DNA from: JAKAAZ01 sp963817855
GTDB lineage: Bacteria; Acidobacteriota; Terriglobia; Terriglobales; Acidobacteriaceae
Direction of reading: 5' to 3'
NCBI GenBank assembly: GCA_963817855.1
Contig: CAWFQA010000004.1
Coordinates: forward strand, 496,001 to 560,000
Length of the DNA stretch: 64,000 nucleotides
Shown here: in pieces, positions 1-7,236 of the stretch
Position numbering within the stretch: position 1 is the stretch's first letter
How the letters are laid out: the number at the start of each line of letters is the position of its first letter
Program-made: the position numbers and the translations under genes
Notes under the pieces: generated by a model
Seen by the model: the letters and a program-made list of their open reading frames with translations, nothing else
What the model was told of the DNA's origin: nothing
The model's database searches: none

Positions 1-1
1 C

Positions 2-1972
2 GCCGCGGTTTTAAGTCGCCAATTCGGTTTCAATCAAGGCTTCGCCACCTATGACGATCAGATTCCAGAAGTTGTCAACAAGAACACCGGCGAGTTAGCC
101 GCCGCGCGCCCGGCGAACGTGGCCGTGGATCACGCGATCCACTGGCTCAATCAGCAATCCGGCAAGCCGTTCTTCGTGTGGCTGCATCTGTATGACGCCC
201 ACCAGCCCTACAACCCACCGGCACAATTCCGCCGACAATATCCAAACGATCCGTATGACGCGGAGATTGCCTTCGAGGACCACGAGCTTGGCCGATTCTT
301 GGATGTGGTCCGCAAGAAATCTCCCGCGGGAAAAACTTTGATACTGCTGCTTTCAGACCACGGCGAAGGCCTTGGGCAACACGGGGAAGATGGCCACGGG
401 ATATTTCTGTATGACTCCACAGTCCGAATCGCGTGGATCATGGATGGGCCCGGGGTTCCTGCCGGCGTTCGAGTGCAGCAGCAGGCGCGCGAAATTGACG
501 CGCTGCCGACAGTGCTGAATCTTCTAGGTGGAAAGGCTTCTTCTGCGATTCAAGGAACCAGCATGGTCCCGGCTTTTTTCGGGAAAGCGGTGCCGACGAC
601 GTATTCCTACGAAGAAACGCTGTATCCAAAAATCAACATGGGTTGGACGGAGCTGCGCGGCATTCACACAGTTCACTGGATGTATATTCGCGCGCCCAGG
701 CCAGAGCTGTACAACCTCGACAAAGACCCGGGTGAGTTAAATAATGTCATCGCCGCGCAGCCAAAAGAATTTCGCGAACTGGAAGCGCAGCTAAAGCTTC
801 TAAGTCGACTGGGCAGCAACAATACTGAAACTGTTGTCACGAAACCCATGGATCAGAAGACAATTGACCAATTGCGGTCGCTGGGTTATGTCGGCGGATC
901 GTCCGACAGCAATGTCGAGCTGAACGGAAAGGGCGCGGATCCAAAAGATCGCATCGGCGTTCTAAAGATATTCGAGCAGGTGACTGGCCCGGACGGCGCC
1001 AAATTGTCTCCGACACGCAAGGTCGCGATGTTGCAGCAAGCAATTGCACAGGACCCGGCCAATCCATATCTCTACTCCACATTGACCGAACAATATCGTC
1101 AGACGGGCCAGAATGATCTGGCCATGCAGACGTGTCTGTCAGCGCTGCATCACGGCGTCCGAAATGGTGTCATCTTTTCGCTGCTGGGAACTCTCTACAT
1201 GCACCAGGGAAATACCAAGCAGGCCATCCTGTTTTTGCAACAGGGCGTCAATATGGATCCACTCAACCTGGAGCGGCAGGCAAATCTGGCGAGTGCCCTG
1301 CGTGAGGATGGGCAACTGGATAAGGCGGAAAAAATTTTCCGGCACGTGAACGCGTTCCAGCCGAACGCCCCGGCCTACAACGGGCTCGGCACCATCGAAA
1401 TCAGCCGACACAATCTTCCCGCCGCGCGCGCAGACTTCAATCGCGCCTTACAACTCGATCCGCTCAATATGGAGGCCCAATACAATCTTGGCCTCTATTG
1501 TGCGCAGACTCGGGATTTCCCCTGCGTTGTAACCGCGTTTAAAACATTTCTCGCCAAGGCGTCTCCGGAGTATCGGGATGAAATACCGCAGGCGCAGTAT
1601 GATCTCGGCATGGCCTGCGCGGAAACGAACGATATTCCATGCGTGCGGTCTTCATTGCAGGCGTTTGTAGCTAACAAATCGCCGCAGTATCAAGCCATGA
1701 TGCCGCAGGCGGAATACTATCTCGGTGTCGCATGCGCGCGATTGCATGATGCGGCATGCGCTCGCACCGCGTTCCAATCTTTTCTCGCCAAAGCGCCCCC
1801 AGCTGTGCAAAGCATCATCCCCCTAGCTCAATTCAACCTGGGTATGGCGTGTGCTCAAACACACGATATTCCCTGCGCCCGGACCGCATTTCAAGCTTTT
1901 CTGTCCAATGTTCCGCCCGCCTATGAAAGCCTGGTGCCTCAAGCGCAAGCGAATTTAAACTCGATGCATTGA
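2..1972 (+). CDS. Sulfatase-family hydrolase fused to C-terminal TPR repeats (5' end outside window)
   Basis: The reading frame is open from the first bases, so the N-terminus, including the expected formylglycine Cys/Ser of sulfatases, lies outside the window. The visible start (FGFNQGFATYDD, then WLNQQSGKPFFVWLHLYDAH and LLLSDHGEGLGQHGE) matches the metal-binding half of the alkaline phosphatase/sulfatase fold. It continues to the usual C-terminal block ending in LRSLGYVGG at about residue 300. The remaining ~350 residues are TPR-like helical repeats. The last 160 residues are four tandem 39-residue units, each with a Cys-X7-Cys pair. Sulfatase-TPR fusions are common exported proteins in Acidobacteriota; the substrate cannot be told from sequence. 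The fold is secure, actual sulfatase activity is not. Confidence 0.85.
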   Translation, partial: AAVLSRQFGFNQGFATYDDQIPEVVNKNTGELAAARPANVAVDHAIHWLNQQSGKPFFVWLHLYDAHQPYNPPAQFRRQYPNDPYDAEIAFEDHELGRFLDVVRKKSPAGKTLILLLSDHGEGLGQHGEDGHGIFLYDSTVRIAWIMDGPGVPAGVRVQQQAREIDALPTVLNLLGGKASSAIQGTSMVPAFFGKAVPTTYSYEETLYPKINMGWTELRGIHTVHWMYIRAPRPELYNLDKDPGELNNVIAAQPKEFRELEAQLKLLSRLGSNNTETVVTKPMDQKTIDQLRSLGYVGGSSDSNVELNGKGADPKDRIGVLKIFEQVTGPDGAKLSPTRKVAMLQQAIAQDPANPYLYSTLTEQYRQTGQNDLAMQTCLSALHHGVRNGVIFSLLGTLYMHQGNTKQAILFLQQGVNMDPLNLERQANLASALREDGQLDKAEKIFRHVNAFQPNAPAYNGLGTIEISRHNLPAARADFNRALQLDPLNMEAQYNLGLYCAQTRDFPCVVTAFKTFLAKASPEYRDEIPQAQYDLGMACAETNDIPCVRSSLQAFVANKSPQYQAMMPQAEYYLGVACARLHDAACARTAFQSFLAKAPPAVQSIIPLAQFNLGMACAQTHDIPCARTAFQAFLSNVPPAYESLVPQAQANLNSMH

Positions 1973-2026
1973 TGGGTAGGCTGCGGCAGGTTCACGCTAT
2001 GCGTGTCGCCGATGTTGTAGCGAACC

Positions 2027-2500
2027 CTACCGTCGAGACTGGAAAAATCGACGCAGCCGATCACCGCACTCATCCGCCAGCATGCCGCCTGTGACCTCGA
2101 TTTGATGGTTGAGCTGCGGGTGATTGAGCACGCCCAAAACGCTTCCGACCGCGCCCGCTTTGGGATCGAAGGCTCCAAACACCAGCCGGCCGATGCGCGC
2201 GTGAATCATGGCTCCAGCACACATCGCGCAAGGCTCCAGCGTGACATACAACGTGCATTGTTCCAGCCGGTAATTTCTCAGAGCCAATCCCGCGCCCCGC
2301 AGTGTAACGATTTCCGCATGCGCCGTGGGATCATGGTCGCGGATGACCCGGTTTTGTCCCTTCGCGATCAGCGTCTTGTCCGGCCCCAGCATTACAGCCC
2401 CGATCGGCACCTCGCCCGCAGCTTCGGCATCTCCAGCTTGTGCCAGGGCAGCTTTCAGCCACAGTTCGTCGTCCGGGCAGGTTGAGGTTTCAGTGGGCAT
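2027..2500 (-). CDS. tadA: tRNA-specific adenosine(34) deaminase TadA
   Basis: This 157-residue cytidine/adenosine deaminase-fold protein should convert A34 to inosine in the anticodon of tRNA-Arg(ACG). The zinc site is complete: H61 and the proton-shuttling E63 in the HAE motif, then C91 and C94 in PCAMC. A more upstream in-frame start exists, but the ATG at 2500 (MPTETSTCPDDELW) gives the normal TadA length. No Shine-Dalgarno sequence precedes it. A TAGACT hexamer ends 7 bases before the ATG, so the message may be leaderless (inference). It ends convergently with the sulfatase-TPR gene, 54 bp away. Confidence 0.93.
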   Translation of the reverse strand: MPTETSTCPDDELWLKAALAQAGDAEAAGEVPIGAVMLGPDKTLIAKGQNRVIRDHDPTAHAEIVTLRGAGLALRNYRLEQCTLYVTLEPCAMCAGAMIHARIGRLVFGAFDPKAGAVGSVLGVLNHPQLNHQIEVTGGMLADECGDRLRRFFQSRR

Positions 2501-2687
2501 AGACAACAGTCTACGCAATCCGGATAGAATTTCCGCCCGATGGGGTACGAAGGTAGCCTTCGTGAGCCGGGCTCGCCGAGCCATTCCATTTTGTAAATGG
2601 CGGATTGATCCGATGAAACTTGCGCCCACGCGGGTGCCCAATTTTTCGATTCCGTCAACGATGCCGCCGCCGTGAGCCCAAACCGTC

Positions 2688-2719
2688 TTGACGATCCCGC
2701 TCTATCCGAGCCATAGTAT
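2688..2719 (+). promoter_or_regulatory. Possible promoter of the small RNA
   Basis: TTGACG at 2688-2693 matches five of six -35 consensus bases. An 18-bp spacer leads to CATAGT, or a 20-bp spacer to TAGTAT. Either would place transcription start near 2724, in front of the structured segment and its terminator. The -10 match is only moderate. Confidence 0.4.
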
Positions 2720-2723
2720 TCGT

Positions 2724-2935
2724 ACACGGGAAAGGAGGGCGATCCAGAGAATGAAAAACATTGAAGGTAGTTGTAGCAAATCACGTGAGGTGACTGGGGC
2801 TTAGGCGTCCTACGCCAGTCCTGACGGCAAGCACCACCATCGTCGAGGCCCACCTGCGGGGATGCCTCCGGTCAATCTAACCACTCACCGGCCACGGCCC
2901 GGTGTCTCATTGGAGACTTCGGGCCGTCGGTTTTT
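2724..2935 (+). ncRNA. Candidate structured small RNA of unknown family
   Basis: No credible protein is encoded here, but the stretch looks like an independent RNA gene of about 210 nt bounded by a promoter-like sequence and a strong intrinsic terminator. Pairing visible by eye: an outer helix GTGAG (2785-2789) with CTCAC (2884-2888); a second helix of 8 pairs, two of them G-U, between 2792-2799 and 2866-2873; a small hairpin GGCGT/ACGCC at 2804-2816; and a further helix GACG (2823-2826) with CGTC (2841-2844). That makes a multibranched junction. It lacks the SRP GGAAG/AGCAG signature, the long rod of 6S RNA and every riboswitch core I checked. The downstream gene is convergent, so a cis-acting leader is unlikely. 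Confidence 0.5.
2894..2935 (+). terminator. Intrinsic terminator after the small RNA
   Basis: ACGGCCCG (2894-2901) pairs perfectly with CGGGCCGT (2920-2927). An inner GTCTC/GAGAC helix extends the stem, and a run of five T follows at 2931-2935. No coding sequence on this strand ends here, so it most likely terminates the candidate RNA. Confidence 0.8.
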
Positions 2936-2958
2936 CTGCTCATTTTTGGGAAGCGGTT

Positions 2959-3348
2959 CTACCGTTTCGCCGCCTTGTATCCGGCCTTCTGCGCGTCCGC
3001 TTCGGTCATAAATTTTCCTTGCTTGGTGTTACCGTAATATCTTCCGCTCTTGTGATACACCTTCGAATCTGTGTTCACCCAGACCAGGCCCTTGGATTTA
3101 GCGCTCGCGATCTCACTGGCGGATACAGTCGTGTGGGTCGGGGCTGTTTTTGCATCTGTCGAAGCGGAATTCTTGCTCTTCTCATTGGAAGTGGCCTTGT
3201 TCGTAGACGCGGCGGCATCCGTAGACTGGGTGGTCGCGGTGCCAGGATTTTTCTTCTTGGAAGATGCAAAGCTTGTTGAGCCAACCAGAACGAACCCGGC
3301 AAGAATGGGAGTCAATGCGGAGAGAAGGTATCGTCGACGTTCGATCAT
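2959..3348 (-). CDS. Small exported protein of unknown function
   Basis: This encodes about 129 residues. MIERRRYLLSALTPILAG is a signal peptide with basic residues followed by a hydrophobic stretch, ending near SFAS. A low-complexity linker rich in Ser, Thr, Ala and Lys follows. The last ~40 residues (VWVNTDSKVYHKSG, then YYGNTKQGKFMTEADA) form a compact domain seen at the end of many acidobacterial exported proteins, often annotated hypothetical. The ATG at 3348 was chosen over a more upstream one because it gives a clean signal peptide and is preceded by a G-rich stretch. Function is unknown. Confidence 0.7.
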   Translation of the reverse strand: MIERRRYLLSALTPILAGFVLVGSTSFASSKKKNPGTATTQSTDAAASTNKATSNEKSKNSASTDAKTAPTHTTVSASEIASAKSKGLVWVNTDSKVYHKSGRYYGNTKQGKFMTEADAQKAGYKAAKR

Positions 3349-3558
3349 GGCGCCCCCAGAGATGAGTTGAAAACAGTTGCATTTACGTTCAGGCTGCGCG
3401 TCACAGCCTGTCAAGAAGAAAAGCTTTTTGCGCGACGTGAAACTGTCGCCATCAACTCCCTCAATTTGTATGGCGCGCCACTGATCGGAGTTGATACGGA
3501 TCGCTCAGTATCTCGTCCCGCGGCCTTGTGCAGTACTGTCTCGCACTACAATAGGGCT

Positions 3559-4329
3559 ATGGACACTCTTGTCATCGCTGGAAAGGCCTTCCAGTCGCGC
3601 CTGATCGTCGGCACTGGAAAATACAAGGACGGAGCCGAGACCCAACGAGCCATCGAAGCTTCCGGTGCGGAAATGGTGACCGTTGCCGTGCGCCGCGTGA
3701 ACCTCGATCGTAGTAAGGAAAGTCTGCTGGATTTCATCGATCCGCGACGCTATTTTCTGCTGCCAAATACAGCCGGCTGTTACACCGCTGAAGAGGCCAT
3801 TCGAGCCGCCCGACTGGGCAGGGAAGTTGGCCTTTCCGACTGGGTAAAAATTGAAGTCATCGGCGACCAGGCCACCCTGTATCCCGATGTGCTGGCAACG
3901 GTCGAAGCCACTCGGGTTCTAGTGAAGGAAGGCTTTACTGTTTTGCCGTATACATCAGATGACATTGTGGTTGCGAAACGATTGATTGACGCCGGGGCGG
4001 CTGCCGTCATGCCTCTGGGAGCTCCCATCGGAAGTGGCCTTGGCATTCAAAATGCTACCTCTTTGCGGATTCTGCGCGAGTTGATCACGGAAGTTCCGTT
4101 GATTGTCGACGCGGGAGTCGGTACCGCTTCCGACGCCGCCCTGGCAATGGAGTTAGGGGCGGATGCCGTCCTGATGAACTCCGGGATTGCGGGCGCCGAT
4201 AATCCAGTGCTGATGGCAGAGGCGATGCAACACGCGGTCCTCGCCGGTCGCCAGGCCTTTCTTGCGGGCCGCATGCCTCGCAAGCTTTATGCGACGGCTT
4301 CATCGCCCCTGGAAGGCATTTCCCGCTAG
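3559..4329 (+). CDS. thiG: Thiazole synthase ThiG
   Basis: This 256-residue TIM-barrel enzyme builds the thiazole phosphate of thiamine from 1-deoxyxylulose 5-phosphate, dehydroglycine and ThiS thiocarboxylate. Family blocks are intact: LIVGTGKYKD at the start, the Schiff-base lysine K97 in DWVKIEV, VMPLGAPIGSG, and VDAGVGTASDAALAMELGADAVL. The ATG at 3559 matches the normal N-terminus; the in-frame extension upstream is unrelated to the family. TACAAT ends 6 bases before the ATG, so the transcript may be leaderless. No thiS, thiF or thiamine riboswitch is visible nearby. It probably shares a transcript with ruvC, 30 bp downstream. Confidence 0.95.
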   Translation: MDTLVIAGKAFQSRLIVGTGKYKDGAETQRAIEASGAEMVTVAVRRVNLDRSKESLLDFIDPRRYFLLPNTAGCYTAEEAIRAARLGREVGLSDWVKIEVIGDQATLYPDVLATVEATRVLVKEGFTVLPYTSDDIVVAKRLIDAGAAAVMPLGAPIGSGLGIQNATSLRILRELITEVPLIVDAGVGTASDAALAMELGADAVLMNSGIAGADNPVLMAEAMQHAVLAGRQAFLAGRMPRKLYATASSPLEGISR

Positions 4330-4359
4330 CGACTTCGAGAACAGATCGGAACCTACACG

Positions 4360-4866
4360 ATGCGGGTCCTTGGAATTGATTGCGGCACGGAGTGGACAGG
4401 GTACGGGGTTGTCGACACCGACCGAGCCGGCGAACTCTATTCCGTCTGCCATGGGGCGATTCATCTTTCCAAGCGCGATGGCCTGCCGCATCGCCTGACG
4501 ATCATTTTCAACCGGCTGATGGACCTGATTGGCGAACACCAGCCCGAAGTGGTCGCGGTCGAGGAGGTATTTCATGCCGTCAACGCCCAAACCGCGCTGA
4601 AGCTGGGCCAGGTTCGCGGCGTTGCGCTGTTGGCCGCTGCGACTTGCAAGGTTGCAATTGCAGAATATTCTCCGCTCTCCGTCAAGTCGGCCGTCTGCGG
4701 CTATGGCAGGGCCGATAAAGAACAGGTGCAGTTCATGGTGACCCGCCTGTTGCGCCTGGCCGAGCCGCCGGAGCCGACGGACGCCTCCGACGCGCTGGCG
4801 GTCGCCATTTGCCATATTCACAACGCGGAGACTACATTGGCGCAGGGAATTACCTCAAATCCTTGA
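4360..4866 (+). CDS. ruvC: Crossover junction endodeoxyribonuclease RuvC
   Basis: This 168-residue RNase H-fold nuclease resolves Holliday junctions with RuvAB. The acidic catalytic set is present: D7 in LGIDCG, E68 in VAVEEVF, and D141 and D144 in PTDASDALA. Length and spacing are normal. It starts 30 bp after thiG on the same strand; ruvA and ruvB are not in the window. Confidence 0.95.
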   Translation: MRVLGIDCGTEWTGYGVVDTDRAGELYSVCHGAIHLSKRDGLPHRLTIIFNRLMDLIGEHQPEVVAVEEVFHAVNAQTALKLGQVRGVALLAAATCKVAIAEYSPLSVKSAVCGYGRADKEQVQFMVTRLLRLAEPPEPTDASDALAVAICHIHNAETTLAQGITSNP

Positions 4867-4981
4867 GGGGATAGCTACAGGCAGCGGAACAAGTTTCCCC
4901 CGCTCCTGAAAAATAGAAATCCGCAAAGTCCACACGGCACTCGAATTTCGTTCCCGTGAGGCAACTTCCGTGCCACTTGCT

Positions 4982-6927
4982 CTACTGAACAACCACGCCC
5001 AGGGTTGTACTGTGTGTCAGATTTCCAGAGGTCGCCGTGACTGTCGCCGTGTAAGTCTGAGCAGGCGTAGCTGGCGTGGTCTGAGATGGCGAACCATTTC
5101 CCTTGTCGCCACCGCATCCAATCCACGGCGCGAATGCGGTCGCAATCAGAAGGGCAACGAATAACGACAGGCGTTGCCGCTTTCGCAGAATCAGACAACT
5201 CAACAAACCGAGCAACGGTATAGAAACCGGAGGGAAGCCGCCATGAGAAGCCGGTTGCATAACGGACGCGGTAGTCGGCGCAGTCGATCCAACCGTCAAC
5301 GTTACTGTCTGTGACGCGGTCCCGTTGACTTGCACTGAAGAACTCGACAAGGTGCACGTTGGGGCCGGTGTTGCCACCGGGGTAATCGCGCAGCTCAAGC
5401 TTACCGTTCCAGAGAATGACTCGGTTGGAATGAGCGACAAGGTAAACGTCGCACTTTGTCCTGCGCTGATTGTTTGGGACGCGGTTGACGGCCCGGTAAG
5501 CGCGAAGTCGGGAGGCGCCTGAATCACCAGCGCCAGGGTGGCTTGATGTACAAGAGATCCAGATGTCCCTTGAACTACAACCGGATATGTTCCGGCGGCC
5601 GCGTTGGCGGTGCGTCGAGAGGGTAGGAGTGAGATAGGGATAATCCGCCCTTGCCATCGGTAGCGAAGATGTCGACGCTGAAAGAGTAGACCGAACCAGC
5701 GAAGTTGGAAGTAGCAACCACCACGCCGGGGACGCTTTGCCGTTTATCAAATTTGCCGAGAGCCGCGAAGCTGAAATATGGGCTGGAAACCGTTGGATTG
5801 TTGGATATAGCGGCTGCCTGCACTCCTTGAAAAGTGCCGTCGCCGTTGCCGATCAGCAATTCGCCGCCGACTGCAACGTCCGGCTTTCCATCCTGGTTGA
5901 AGTCCGCAACCGCGACTCCGCTATTGGAGGGCGGCGGATATCCGAAGGCTTGAAGAAGTAAATAATTTTTCGCATTCGAAAACGTTCCGTCGCCATTTCC
6001 CAGGTAGCTCTGAACTGCGATCCCGCCGACTTCCAGCACCAGGTCCAGCTTGCCATCACCGTTAAGATCCGCTGCGGCCAACGTTCCGGTCAGATTCGCG
6101 ATGGAAAGAACGGGTGCCTGAAATGTGCCGTCGCCGTTTCCCGCCAGGAAGAATACGCCGCAATCCGAAGTGCTGCACAGAGTCGGGCCATCCAACATAA
6201 GGTCGGGTGTCCCGTCTCCATTGAAGTCACCCACTGCAGCAGTGATGGGGAAAAGAATGCCGACAGAGGTCTGTGCTGCCTGAAATGTTCCATCTCCATT
6301 CCCCAGAAACACAACTACCTCTCCTGCACCGGTATTGCCCGCCGTACCGACGGCAACGTCCATTTCGCCGTCTCCATTGAAATCTGCAAACGAAACGACC
6401 TCGGCACTTCCTGCCGATCCAGTCCCGAGGCTGTAAGGCACTCCAGTCTTGAACGTTCCATCTCCGTTACCGAGATAGACAACCAGTGAGTTGCCGAATA
6501 CCCCCATTACATCCGCCTTGCCATCGTCGTTCAGGTCGGCGACGGCAATGGGCTGCAATGCGGCGCCGCTTGCAGTTGTAATCGGAGCCTGGAATGTGCC
6601 GTCACCGTTGCCGAGAAGTACCTGCAGGGTCCCTGTGCCCGTCTCCAGCACATCAGGTTTGTCATCGCCATTGAAATCCGCCACGGCCACAGCTGTCCCT
6701 GATACCCGCGTACCTACGGTGAATGTTCCATCGCCATTTCCGTATTGCAGGCTGCCATCGGCGCTCAGCAAGTCGAACTTGCCGTCGCCATTGAAGTCAG
6801 CGGCAAACGGCATGCCTGAACCCGCATAGGAAGGAGGCTCAAAAAAGGAGACTTGAGCATAGAGAGAGGAGGCACTGAGGCAGAATCCGAAGAGGAGCCC
6901 GGTCCTGCGCAGTAAGTCACATTTCAT
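4982..6927 (-). pseudogene. Exported FG-GAP/VCBS repeat protein with Ig-like C-terminus, broken reading frame
   Basis: From ATG 6927 a signal peptide (MKCDLLRRTGLLFGF, ending SLYAQ) is followed by about seven FG-GAP/VCBS units of the pattern ADFNGDGKPD...LGNGDGTF, a calcium-binding beta-propeller. That frame stops at 5575. In another frame the next bases encode AAAGTYPVVVQGTSGSLVHQ followed by an Ig-like domain (FALTGPSTASQTISAG), a membrane-like stretch and a second TSGNLTHSTTLGVVVQ copy ending at 4982. Relatives usually have a full Ig-like domain between the propeller and such a segment, so the junction near 5600-5640 suggests a deletion plus frameshift, or an assembly collapse between similar repeats. 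The ligand is unknown. Confidence 0.7.
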
Positions 6928-7236
6928 CCATATAGTCCCGGAGACGAACAGAAGATACCCCGGTTCGAACCTCAGAGGTGTCACAGCATTGTCAGAGTCC
7001 TGTCATTCTTCCAACCTGCGCCGGAGCCAGGAATGGACGTTTTATTTGGCACTTACTTGCATCAATCATTCATTTATTTTTTTGATCTTAGTTTTTTCTG
7101 ATGAAGGGGTGAAATTTCCCTTTCCTATAGCAATCTCCCTCAAATTCTTGAGGACCGAGTTAAATTCCTCGCAGGCGAACGTGGAAAGGCTGCAACTAAA
7201 CCACCAAACTCGTGTCTAATAGGGCAGGAGTGCGCC
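6928..7236. other. Divergent intergenic region between FG-GAP gene and FecR gene
   Basis: These 309 bp separate two divergent genes. They contain an AT-rich patch (about 7060-7110) and a short perfect hairpin, CCTCAA/TTGAGG at 7138-7153. I see no gene, no RNA and no convincing -35/-10 pair. Confidence 0.5.

Noticed and set aside
2724..2935. 6S RNA, SRP RNA or a known riboswitch
   Set aside because: Checked for the 6S rod with central bubble, SRP GGAAG/AGCAG, and TPP, SAM, cobalamin, FMN, c-di-GMP and guanidine cores; none fits.
3349..3558. Thiamine riboswitch upstream of thiG
   Set aside because: No CTGAGA or ACCCTTTGAACCTGAT-like core is present.
4875..5750. 291-codon frame overlapping the C-terminal part of the FG-GAP gene
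   Set aside because: The frame encodes no recognisable domain, while another frame of the same strand carries the Ig-like domain.
6955..6985. tRNA-like GGTTCGAACC near 6961
   Set aside because: The TpsiC-like motif is not accompanied by acceptor, D or anticodon stems on either strand.
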